From the NCBI GenBank assembly GCA_015657535.1, contig JADHZB010001190.1:1-13825 (forward strand): a stretch of DNA of 13,825 nucleotides. The letters are read 5' to 3'. Source of the DNA: Nephromyces sp. MM_2019. Its lineage: Eukaryota > Apicomplexa > Aconoidasida > Nephromycida. Below are positions 1-9,100 of this stretch, one piece after another. The notes under the pieces were generated by a model that made no database searches, had not been told where the DNA came from, and was given only the letters and a program-made list of their open reading frames with translations. The translations under genes and the position numbers were made by a program. Numbering within the stretch: the first letter of the stretch is position 1; the number at the start of each line of letters is the position of its first letter.

Positions 1-60
1 ACAGGCATGCACACACACAAGAACATAAACACACACCAGCACCCACACACCAGCACATAC

Positions 61-1052
61 CTTTTTTCCAATAGAGCAGCAACCGTAATGGTCTTTGGCT
101 GTAAGTTCTGAAGTCATACATACGAGAAGTCGAAGCAATTAGCGCTCAGAGCTCGTAGCAAGTAGCCATTTCACGCACACACATGAACTGCTAATCGACT
201 ACACCACCACTAGCATAAGCACTAGAACATCTGCACTATGAAATTCAGGCATATATATATTGAGATTTCACACACACACACACACACACACATACATACA
301 CACTAACCTCGATCCAAGAGTAAAACTTGTTGAGCGTATTCCCAGTATCAATTATATCTTCTACTACCAACACATTCTTCCCTTTCAAACACGATAGATC
401 TTCACTAATAACCTCCAGCTGAGAAGAAGCAGCTTAAAGTGAAGAATATGCTTATGCTAGACAAAGAGGTAAGTGTGTGTGTATGTGAAGGAGTGAGAGT
501 GTGAAGTAGCTTGTGTGTGCGAAGGAGCCTGTCTGAAGGAGTGAGAGTGTGAAAGACTGAGAGTGTGAAGTAGCTTGGGTGTGTGAAGTAGTGTGAAATA
601 GCTTGTGTGTGAATTAGGACTAAATATTGCAACATAAAACCGCATATATAGCGGTTAAGATTTACCAAAAGAGCACATCGACAAAAACGCCAATATACAC
701 AATACTCAGATTAATAGTACACACACACACGCCCACACCCACCCACACGCACCCACACACACACACACTCACACACACACACACACACACACACCTACAC
801 ACACACACACACACACACACCCACACACACACCCACACCCACACACACCCACACGCCCACACCCACCCACACACACACACACACACAGACACACACACAC
901 ACCCACACACACCCACACCCACCCACACACCCACCCACACACCCACCCACACACACACCCACACACCTACACACACACCTACACACACACACACACACCT
1001 ACANACACACACACACACACACACACACACACCCACACACACCCACACGCCC

Positions 1053-1084
<32 letters not shown>

Positions 1085-3264
1085 CCACACACACACCCAC
1101 ACACACACCCACACACACACCCACACACACCCACACACACGCCCACACACCCACCCACACACACACCCACACACCTACACACACACCTACACACACACAC
1201 ACACACCTACACACACACACACACACAGAGATATTGAATGATTAGCACTTACCACACCTTCCGCATTGGGGCCATCGTTGCAGTACGACTTCACACGCAC
1301 ATAATGCTCCATGTAAGGAGGTCTGAATGATGCGGACTTTCCATACCTTCAAAACAGAAGCAATTTTTCTTCTATTAAAACAACACACACACACATCATA
1401 CAATAGATTGGATCAAGAGAGGGGCTCAAATAAACATACGAAAAAGTAGCTCCAACACACACGCACTAAGAGGTAGCCCCAGTACATACACAAAAGCTGA
1501 TCTCAAACACACACGAATAAGTCGCTCGAACAAACACACGAAAAATTACATCCAACACACACACTAAAACTAAACTCAAACACACACACAAACACGTAAC
1601 ACACGCTCTTACACATGCATCTTATTAAGGAATGAGATCAGCTGTGTGAAGAAGCTGCGTGAGCCCTTCAACAAACACAGTAAGTTCAACTCTTCATCGC
1701 CGTAAGTTTCCTTAATGTCATGAGCCTGAAAATGGAGATAACACACACAAAGCATAGCAGTCAGTGTACATACACTCAATACATTCATAGTTAAAGCAGT
1801 AAACACACACACTCTGCAGCAGAAGCAGAAGAAGCGAGAAAAGAGGAGTGGGCGGGGAGGGAGGGAAGTCATGAGGGGAAGGGAGGGGAGAGGAGTAAGG
1901 TGGGCAGGAGGGAGGGGGAGAACAGGGGAGAGGAGGGAAGTAAGGAGGGGAGAAGCAGAAGAGAAAACAGATGATGTAGAAGAGGAAGATGACAGCACCA
2001 GACTAACAAGAATAACAACAAACACACAGAAGAAAAACAATACAAAGCTCTCATAAAGGCTAAAATAGCGAATTTTCAGGCGAGTTAAACCACACACGCT
2101 AAAGATAAGAAAAATAACACACACCTACCCCTGGGTATACATCATATACTAAATGCCAGTGTACGTACACTGAAGACATAATGACAAAAGCAGTCTACGC
2201 AGCACAGCTTGTGTTTGGGAAGACTTTAGAATGTGAAAAAGCACACACACCAGACAAACACGCACACATGTGCACATATGCATACGTTAAGTAAGCAAAA
2301 AGCATCAAGACCACTATGTTACCTTACCAGTTTCTCAATTCGATCGATTATAGTCCCATGGGAGAGGAGAATAGCTTGAAAATAGCCCTGCATAGAGACA
2401 CATTTAATATGGTATTCATATAGACACTAGCAAACACACACACAGAGGAAATTATACAGCGAGAAACAAACTCAGACATACACAAGGTAGAAACACAAAC
2501 ACTCCGACACATAGATACATGTACAGAGGCGCTCAGCTACGCTCAGTAATACCAACAGACTAACTTGCATACACTAAGTCACACACACACTCAGAAAAAC
2601 TCGCACACACTTAAGCAAACACACTCAGTGCCATACACGCGCTCAGAAACAGAGAAATTTAACTTAAAAAACATGCCATTTCGCTGTCTGTAACACACAG
2701 ATGTAGATACAAAGCAGGTAGACATTCTAAGCAGTGTACGTACACTTGAGATATAAGCTTACAACAATCGCATAAAACCCAAACATCAACATAAAATTTA
2801 CGCTCTCATTTCAAGATGCATATACAGAACAAATAAATCATCAAACCTCATAATGCGGAGGAAGAACAAACTGATTCTTTGACGGCATAGCAGCCTCTAT
2901 ATATATAGGGTCACTCCTTACTCCAGGCTTTGCAAGCCTAAGGAGGTACACACACACAGGCAAGTTACTAATAAGCAGATTCAGTGACATAGGGGCAAAC
3001 ACACACACACCATCACACATACACATACAATCAACCAAATATGTACACATACAATCACATGCACATGCTATCATCGGCACACACATATACATCACCTACA
3101 CACAAATCCTATCAACCACACACACACATACTATCGTCCACATACCCCCACATTTGCATGCCCACACACACACACACGATGAGGCACATTCATTCAATCC
3201 TAATATCAGACCTGCTATAACCCTTCTCAGCCACTTCAGAGTTCTTATGAGTATCTTGAGCCAT
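61..3264 (-). CDS. HXGPRT: Hypoxanthine-xanthine-guanine phosphoribosyltransferase, seven exons, C-terminus beyond the left edge
   Basis: Purine salvage enzyme that joins PRPP to hypoxanthine, guanine or xanthine to give the nucleoside monophosphate; in apicomplexans, which cannot make purines de novo, it is a central salvage step. Exons in transcript order: 3264-3212, 2937-2847, 2387-2328, 1725-1613, 1346-1253, 418-308, 107-61. All introns are GT-AG (200-834 nt) and phase is kept throughout, giving 189 residues plus two bases; the family is about 220-230, so roughly 40-45 residues including the purine-binding (K/R)xDFVG segment lie outside. Visible motifs: apicomplexan-type N-terminal segment DPIYI and [17 protein letters not shown]; PPi loop LLKGSRSFF; flexible catalytic loop VKSYCND; PRPP loop [15 protein letters not shown] with the Glu-Asp pair and catalytic Asp; [13 protein letters not shown]. 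The ATG at 3264 (context TCGACGATGG) is chosen because no ATG lies in frame between it and a TAG at 3403-3405. Identification is from family knowledge; exon borders are inferred from splice signals plus phase. Confidence 0.95.
472..618. repeat. Degenerate TG-rich minisatellite in HXGPRT intron 5
   Basis: Units such as GAGTGAGAGTGTGAAGTAGC followed by TTGTGTGTG recur four to five times with substitutions and length changes. On the plus strand this block is TG-rich, opposite to the CA-rich block that follows in the same intron. Confidence 0.7.
720..1228. repeat. About 510 bp imperfect (CA)n microsatellite in HXGPRT intron 5
   Basis: Almost pure alternating CA interrupted by CCCACA, GCCCACAC and CCTACA variants. 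Several higher-order segments recur, for example CACACGCCCACACCCACCCA near 850 and again near 1045. One undetermined base is present at 1004. Long His-Thr and Cys-Val reading frames across it are repeat artefacts, not proteins. The block makes up most of an 834-nt intron between exons 1346-1253 and 418-308. Confidence 0.95.
1425..1600. repeat. Degenerate CA-spacer repeat in HXGPRT intron 4
   Basis: Copies of a ~30-nt word, roughly AACACACACGAAAAAGTAGC plus TCC, appear near 1437, 1460, 1510, 1535 and 1560 with heavy divergence. Each has a short CA run and a unit-specific A-rich spacer. Confidence 0.55.
1818..1992. repeat. Homopurine-biased tract in HXGPRT intron 3
   Basis: About 175 bp that is almost only A and G on the plus strand, with repeated GGGAGGG and GGGGAGAGGAG clusters. 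On the transcribed sense strand it is a long C/T tract ending about 90 nt upstream of the acceptor of the exon at 1725-1613. It has potential for triplex or quadruplex structure. Confidence 0.8.
2157..2172. repeat. Perfect 16-bp palindrome CAGTGTACGTACACTG (intron 3)
   Basis: The best copy of a motif that recurs through the window. It sits inside HXGPRT intron 3, between the exons at 2387-2328 and 1725-1613. No known element was recognised. Confidence 0.9.
2733..2746. repeat. Perfect 14-bp palindrome AGTGTACGTACACT (intron 2)
   Basis: Shares the whole core of the 16-bp copy at 2157-2172 and lies in the adjacent HXGPRT intron, between the exons at 2937-2847 and 2387-2328. Confidence 0.9.
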
Positions 3265-3810
3265 CGTCGAAGCTAAAGCTACGAAAGTAATTTTCCTGAA
3301 CGACACACACACACACACACACTTATGATACAGTAGTGCAGTCTCCAAAAGATATCTCGTGCAGCGAAAAAAGAGCAGCTTCTCAATATGCACCAAACAA
3401 AGCTACAAGCCAAGCCAACTCGCACTCTTCTTTCACACACACACACACACACATTCTACCCTCCCACACACAGACACTCTACCCTCCCACACATACACCC
3501 TAAACCCTCACCCACATCATACATGCTGAAAAGAAAAATATCCTCAAATAAACTACAAAACCACTAATTTTTGTTGAAAAACACACACTTTAACGCAGGA
3601 AATAAACGCAACTTCAGAATCCCCTCATCATCCTAAAACACCTGCACACGCAGTTGATTCCAAGAAGATGCCCCTTTCGGGCCCAGAAATTCCAACACAC
3701 ACAGAAACACACTGCAATTTTATGTCTAAAAACCCGTGAAAAACAAGTCAAAATGAGCAAGTAAACACACGGAGAGCACCTTTAGATATTTATGCTATAA
3801 ACAGGTTCTA

Positions 3811-3985
3811 AGAGGGGGAGAAAGAGCAGGTAGGAGTAAGGAGAAGAAGAAGTAAAAAGCAACAGGAATAAGAAGAAAGAGGAGCAAGAAGAAGCAGAAA
3901 AAATATCTAAAAGATCCAGAACAAGCTAAAAAACATGAAGAACCACAAAAAGAAGCAGAAGCAACAGAAAACACACCTAAAAGAA
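3811..3985. repeat. Purine-rich (GAAGAAGAAG-type) tract upstream of HXGPRT
   Basis: A/G-rich on the plus strand with repeated AGAAGAAG and GCAGAAG words and few pyrimidines. It lies 550-720 bp upstream of the HXGPRT start codon. Between the start codon and this tract (3265-3810) I see only scattered CA runs, a TCTACCCTCCCACACA duplication near 3455-3490 and no gene. Confidence 0.6.
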
Positions 3986-4229
3986 CTGGCAGAAACAGCT
4001 AAAAGTAACAAACCCAAGCACACGAATAAGCGCAGACACCTTCAGAGAGGAGATTTTCGTATACGCGAAAAACCACCGAAAGATGTGCGCATTAAAGTAT
4101 AAAGTAAAGAAAGGTTACAGGTCTGTTACTTAACCGTTATGCACACGCACACAGCAGAATGCAAAGCAGACCTGGGAAGAGGGCGGAGCTACCAGTGACT
4201 GCACAGAAGAAGCACCCGAAGTTGGCAGA

Positions 4230-4440
4230 ACTGCGCACACACGGAGAAGCAGGCCAATCCCTCACACACACAGGAGAAGCAAGAAATCTGGTCTAACACC
4301 GGAGAAGCGCTCGCACACGTAGGGGAAGCACCCACACAAACAGGAGAAGCAAGATATCTTCTCGCACACACAGGTGTGGCACCCAAGCACACAGGAGAAG
4401 CACTCGCACACAAGGGAAGCATCAGCACTCACACACACAG
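4230..4440. repeat. Degenerate minisatellite with GGAGAAGCA core
   Basis: The core GGAGAAGCA or a one-base variant (GGGGAAGCA, GGTGTGGCA, GGGAAGCA) recurs about eight times at 20-35 bp spacing. Copies are separated by CACACACA and short variable words. No coding sense is seen. Confidence 0.75.
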
Positions 4441-4575
4441 CTACACAGAGCAGGATTCACTCAGATCTCTGGCAATACAAAAGATGCTTCAACACACCAA
4501 AGGAGTAAATGAGAAAGCTAATGCTAAGGAGGTACAACTACTGAAGAAGACACACGTACACACATAAAGACACAC

Positions 4576-4740
4576 ACAGCTTGTATGGAAGACGCTATAA
4601 GTTGCCACGATAAAAAGGAGTTTCCTGCGAAGCCCCATGACGGACAGAAGCAGATAATCAGCTGATTGTCTTGAGGGTTGCCCGTGATAGGCGAGCTTCC
4701 CCAGGAGAGCAGGAAAATCTGCTTCCAGTGCGTGTGTGTT
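4576..4740. other. Non-repetitive island in the intergenic spacer, gene content unknown
   Basis: This 165-bp stretch lacks the CA/TG simplicity of its surroundings. On the minus strand one frame is open through it (for example YLLLSVMGLRRKLLFIV) and an acceptor-like CTGGAAGCAG precedes a second open frame. No family was recognised and neither frame links in phase to a neighbouring gene that I could find. Confidence 0.25.
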
Positions 4741-4842
4741 AGCCAGGCGCATGTGTGTGTGTTAGTTAGTTGCCTGTTTGTATGTTTGTCGGGTGCGTGC
4801 TTGTGTGTGTTTTTCGGATGCGAGTTTGTCGGATGCGTGTTT

Positions 4843-4902
4843 GTGTGCGTTAGCGAGGTGCATATATGTGTGTGCGTTAGCGAGGTGCATATATGTGTGT
4901 GT
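4843..4902. repeat. 27-bp direct tandem duplication
   Basis: The word GCGTTAGCGAGGTGCATATA recurs exactly with a period of 27 bp (starts 4847 and 4874) in a TG-rich spacer. Confidence 0.85.
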
Positions 4903-5013
4903 TTGAGCCATTCACACCGTAAATACGTGTGTGGGATATGCATATGAATAGGGAACCAACTGTGTGTGTAAATTAATGTGTGTCTGTCCATTTACGTGCA
5001 TGGGTGTTCAGGT

Positions 5014-5325
5014 TATGTAAGCTTGTAAGCTTGTGAAGGGCAGGTGTGTGTTTGTTTACTTATGTGAATGTCTATGTATGTGTGTTAAGAGGGCTATGTA
5101 AGCATTTCAGCTTGTGAAGGGCATGTGTGCACGTCTATCTCTGTGTGTGTGCTCGGCAAAGGGGTCTATGTAAGCATTTGAGAGCATGAAAAGCATGTGT
5201 GTGCGTTTATCTGAGTGGCTGGGACTATGTGTGTGACTATCTGTGTATGCCTATTTGTGTGCATGTCGATTGGTGTGTGCCTATTTGTGTGTGTGCTCAA
5301 GTTATGTAAGCATGTGTGGATAAAG
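5014..5325. repeat. Diverged ~72-81 bp direct repeats starting TATGTAAGC
   Basis: The word TATGTAAGC starts copies at 5014, 5095, 5167 and 5303. The first three continue with a related stretch resembling TTGTGAAGGGCATGTGTG. Spacing is 81, 72 and 136 bp, so this is a diverged tandem family in TG-rich DNA. Confidence 0.7.
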
Positions 5326-5460
5326 GCGTTCGTAGGGCGAGCATTCAGCCTGCCAGCACACAACTCTTTCCAGCCTTTGGGAAGTTGCCGGTGTTTACAC
5401 AGCACACAGTTTACCACGATTTCATCATGTGCTTTTCAGGCTTTGAAGGGTGTGTAAATT
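5325..5460. other. Second non-repetitive island, gene content unknown
   Basis: Mixed-composition DNA between TG-rich repeats. The minus strand is open in a frame reading KHRQLPKGWKELCAGRLNAR and a plus frame is also open, so the reading is ambiguous. No family was recognised. Confidence 0.2.
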
Positions 5461-5482
5461 AATGGCCTTGAAATATATGCAC

Positions 5483-5506
5483 ACACACATACATATGTAT
5501 GTGTGT
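5483..5506. repeat. Perfect 24-bp inverted repeat centred on CATATG
   Basis: The left arm ACACACATACAT is the exact reverse complement of the right arm ATGTATGTGTGT, with no spacer. It marks a point where the plus strand turns from CA to TG. Confidence 0.85.
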
Positions 5507-5868
5507 AAATCGGTTGCCTTTAGGATGTACGTACACACACACGCCGAATGGTATGCCAGGTAATCCAGATTTTCACATACACAAAAAATCGAATACCAAG
5601 AAAAAACAAACCAGAGGCAACCCCGATGAACACACAAGGAAACCCCATCAAATACAGACCCCAATACATACACAGGCAGAGCATCCTTGGTTGATTGAGA
5701 GTAGTTTATTCTCTTAAGAAAAGCTAAAAGTATAGACACAAATTTTTTTTGTGTGTTGGGCTTGGGCAGCGTACATACACCTCCTGCACTACAAGAGGCA
5801 GACTTCGGCGTCTTCTTCTACTCTTTCTTGAGAGTAAAAAACAGCAAATTCGTCGCCTTCTTCCTACA

Positions 5869-5921
5869 TCAGCTTTCATGCTGAAGATTCATTATAGTAG
5901 CTTCGCTGGAAGCATGAGAAG
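5869..5921 (-). CDS. Possible alternative last exon of the helical-repeat gene
   Basis: If the donor AAAAG|GTGTGT at 6141-6140 is used instead of reading on to the TAA at 6130, the transcript leaves in phase 1. An acceptor ending CGCGCAG at 5922 is then followed by 53 nt that take up the right phase and encode SHASSEATIMNLQHES before a TGA at 5871-5869. The protein would then end 17-18 residues later than in the simple model. The surrounding 5740-5960 is non-repetitive, as expected for exon or 3' UTR. Splice signals and phase are seen; use of the exon is a guess. Confidence 0.3.
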
Positions 5922-5997
5922 CTGCGCGTGTGTGCTATAAGCTACCTTCATTGAAGTGTCTTGGATTTTCACCTTAGATTATTTTTAACCTTCTAGG

Positions 5998-6118
5998 TGT
6001 GTGTGTGTGTGTGTCAAGTATCTCTCCGTGAATGTGTAAAGTATCAGTTAAAGTGTGGGAAATATCTCTCCGTGTGTGCACGCAATATCTCCTCGTGTGT
6101 GTGCGATATTTTGTGGGT
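5998..6118. repeat. TG-rich repeat with AATATCTC words
   Basis: Words AAGTATCTCTCCGTG, AATATCTCTCCGTGTG and AATATCTCCTCGTGTGTG recur at 20-60 bp spacing, just past the TAA of the helical-repeat gene. This is either 3' UTR or the last intron, depending on the C-terminal model. Confidence 0.6.
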
Positions 6119-6129
6119 TTTAAGGAGTA

Positions 6130-9100
6130 TTAGCACACACCTTTTCCCTTGTTTTCTCCACTAGTTTGATGAATTTCCTGTTTAGCTGAAGCTCTCAAAG
6201 ACTGTATAGCAGCATTCTCGTGTGTGGATCCAACATTGTCGAGCTTAATCAGGAGATTCCTGAGCATTTCACTAAAAGACACACACACACACACATACAC
6301 AACAGGTTGGCAAACTAGACTTTAACTACATGAAGAAAAAACACGTGCAAAATAATAAGTAAACACACAAAGGTGCACTCACTTACACAAAAAAACTCGC
6401 TCACCCACACACGGAAACACACACTCACGCACACACACAAATGCATACTCGCCCACACACACACACACACACACATACGCACTCACCGACGCAAACTCAC
6501 ACACACAATCGATCACCCACGCAGATAAACAAGCACTCAACCACAACACACATACTACATTGGAGCACACCCCCCTACACACACTCACCCACGCACACAC
6601 AAACTGCTCTTGAAGTAGATTTGGATACTCTTCAAAAAGCATATACACAGCATAGGCTTTGGCCCTCATTCATAAGAAAGCATGACCTGGCAAAAGTACA
6701 TACACCAAGGTACATGCAGAAGCTAAGAATCTCATAGCTACACACACATACGCACAAATGCACACACACACAAAGATTGAGAGACTCCCACACACACAAA
6801 CACCAACATATAGCATCACTTGCTTATCTAGCATACCCGTCAAGACGAGGAATGCTTGTCGATAGGTCGTCATAAAATTCCGTACACAGTATGGCTGTGT
6901 GTCCAGCACCGTCATATTCCTCAAGGAAATCCCAAAACAGTAGAGGCTGTAGTTTTCCACACACACACACACACACACACAAAGTTAACCTTATGCGTAT
7001 GGAGAGTAGAGGCCTTAAACAGTTTACTATGCATTCGTAACGACGCTCATGTGTGTTAGAATTGTCGTTAGTAACTATCGCTGTCATCCATATAATAGGT
7101 AAATTTGTGTGTGTGGGCGTGTTTGTGTGTGATCTTGTATGCACGCTACATTTCGTGTGTGTCTGCATACCTCTGTGTGTGTATAACCGTGTATGCATCC
7201 CCATGTGTGTATCTCTCTACATCTCTGTGTGTCTTGGTGTGTGTTTCGTCTTTGAGGGGATCTGCCAGTCTGTTGTCGCTATTCTGCATGTCTTTATGTG
7301 TTAGTTTACACTAACTGTTATGTGCTTCAGCTTGTGTGTGTGTGTGTGTATGTGCGTACGGGTACGTGTAGGTGTGGGCGCACACACCAGTGTGTGCATT
7401 GCTGTCTACTCATGTGCGTGCGTAAGTGTGCCTACACAAAACTTTGTAGGTAGATTCTCCTCAAACATAACCAAAGAGTGCAAAAAACATACAAAACAGC
7501 ATAGATTCCACATTTAACTAAAGAACACACACAAAAAAGGAGCTTACGTCAAATTCTGATGGAAAAACCTTCTTCAATTGATGAGCAAGTTGAGCATAAA
7601 ACGTGGCATTCTGATAGCCCACCAGGGAGTAAGTAGAAAGTACATACAGTAAAGCTGAAAAAGAGAAAAATGAACAATATGCAGAGGAAGAAGAGGAAGA
7701 AACAGAAGAAAAGTAAGAAGAATGATGATAAACAGCATTTTTTACCATAAAAAGAGCAGGCTTAATTCCCAAGTGTATATACACTACGAGGGAAATAGCA
7801 CACACACAAATAGCACACATACACAATCTCCTGTTGCCTACCTTTTATGTCCATAAACTGCAGGTGGTGCTGAACCTTGGAGGTGATGCTTCTGACCACT
7901 CCTTCTTTGGGAAACTCAATTTTTGCCAGCAAACGCAAAAGCTCAAGCAAATCTTCCACTGTTCGCACACACAGGCATACACATGTTAGACCAGAGATTT
8001 ACAATAAAAAAAAATAGCACACAAACAAGCTGCAAACAACACACTTTGAGCTTATCCCTCTACAAAGTTTTTAGATGTACATACACTCAAAACAACCTAC
8101 TAAAAAACCTAAGAATTCCAGGTTTCATGACCAAAAACCATACAAATATCCAGCTTCATTGATATTTTCATATTATTCGCCATCTTCTTCTTCATAGAAA
8201 GTCAAATATCAGAGAAATTCGTAAGTGAAATTTCGATAAATGTTGGAATGTATGTGATTTTACCATTTTTCACAACTTTCAGTGTGCAGAAGCCTCTAAA
8301 GTCATGTTCGCTGACCGAGAGAAATACCCAAATAAAGATAGAGAGGCGCACATACACACAAAAAGAGAGAGAGATGTAGCCACACAGAAAGAGGGAGTAT
8401 GTGAGAGAGAGAGAGAGAGATGTGGATCTCACACACAGAGATTTAGCCAGAGACAGAGACATTCAATACATAGGGAGATAGCCCAAGAGAGGGGTACAGA
8501 CACAGAAAGACAAGCAAATACACACACACACACACACACACAGCCAAAAAGAGATAAAAGTAAAGTATACACTAACAAGCAGGCATAAAGACAGGGACAC
8601 AGAAACACACAAAAAAACACAGACATAAACACACAAGCTATCAACCTGAAAAAAGGTACGTCAAGCTTGGAACTTTCTCTGTTAGAGAGTGGCAGATCTC
8701 AGCCCAGAAAACCACGTTTTCCTTCATACTTGAGATGATGGTGATTAAGGTAAGCAGAGACTTTGGAGACATTTTGTGTGTGTGCAGAACGCTGGGCAAG
8801 ACCGCTCCGAGCTCCTCAAACATACCTGAACAAGAGGGAATTTCGCGAGAACAAACGGTAAAAAAACAGCGAAGAGAAACAACACTTAACACACTAAAAA
8901 AACACCGTAAACATACACTGATAGTGCATACATCAGTAAGTCACACACATACACACACACACACACACTGATAACACATACACACAGGTTCGCAGAACAC
9001 ACTGGCGAATCATACACAGGTTCACAAGCACACAAATATGCACACATGCTGATATCACACACAAACCGGTAAAGTACAGACACGGATAACACACGCGCAA

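Noticed and set aside
627..1241. Long His-Thr-Pro and Cys-Val open frames across the CA tract
   Set aside because: They are translations of an alternating CA microsatellite inside an HXGPRT intron; any CA repeat is open in several frames.
1871..2056. Plus-strand Arg/Glu-rich open frame
   Set aside because: It is a reading of the homopurine intron tract and lies between two confirmed HXGPRT exons on the other strand.
3265..3396. N-terminal extension of HXGPRT (HIEKLLFFRCTRYLLE...)
   Set aside because: The open stretch has no ATG, crosses a CA run and is closed by an upstream TAG, so the ATG at 3264 is preferred.
3497..3512. Interstitial telomere-like CCCTAAACCCT
   Set aside because: Only about one and a half units among other CCCTC words; chance is sufficient.
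5935..5961. A RAP domain start, from ENPRHFNE in a possible 27-nt exon
   Set aside because: The preceding beta-strands and the DGP motif are missing, and no following RAP strand could be found; the match is a few residues only.
6139..6271. A BAG-type chaperone-binding domain in LLIKLDNVG... of the last exon
   Set aside because: A short stretch looks similar, but the upstream exons form a continuous helical-repeat protein and the segment is too short to claim a BAG domain.
8202..8330. Extra exon in the intron 7959-8645 (open minus frame SEHDFRGFCTLKVV)
   Set aside because: The good acceptor CGGTCAG leads to a stop in the phase required, and the flanking exons already join in phase without it.
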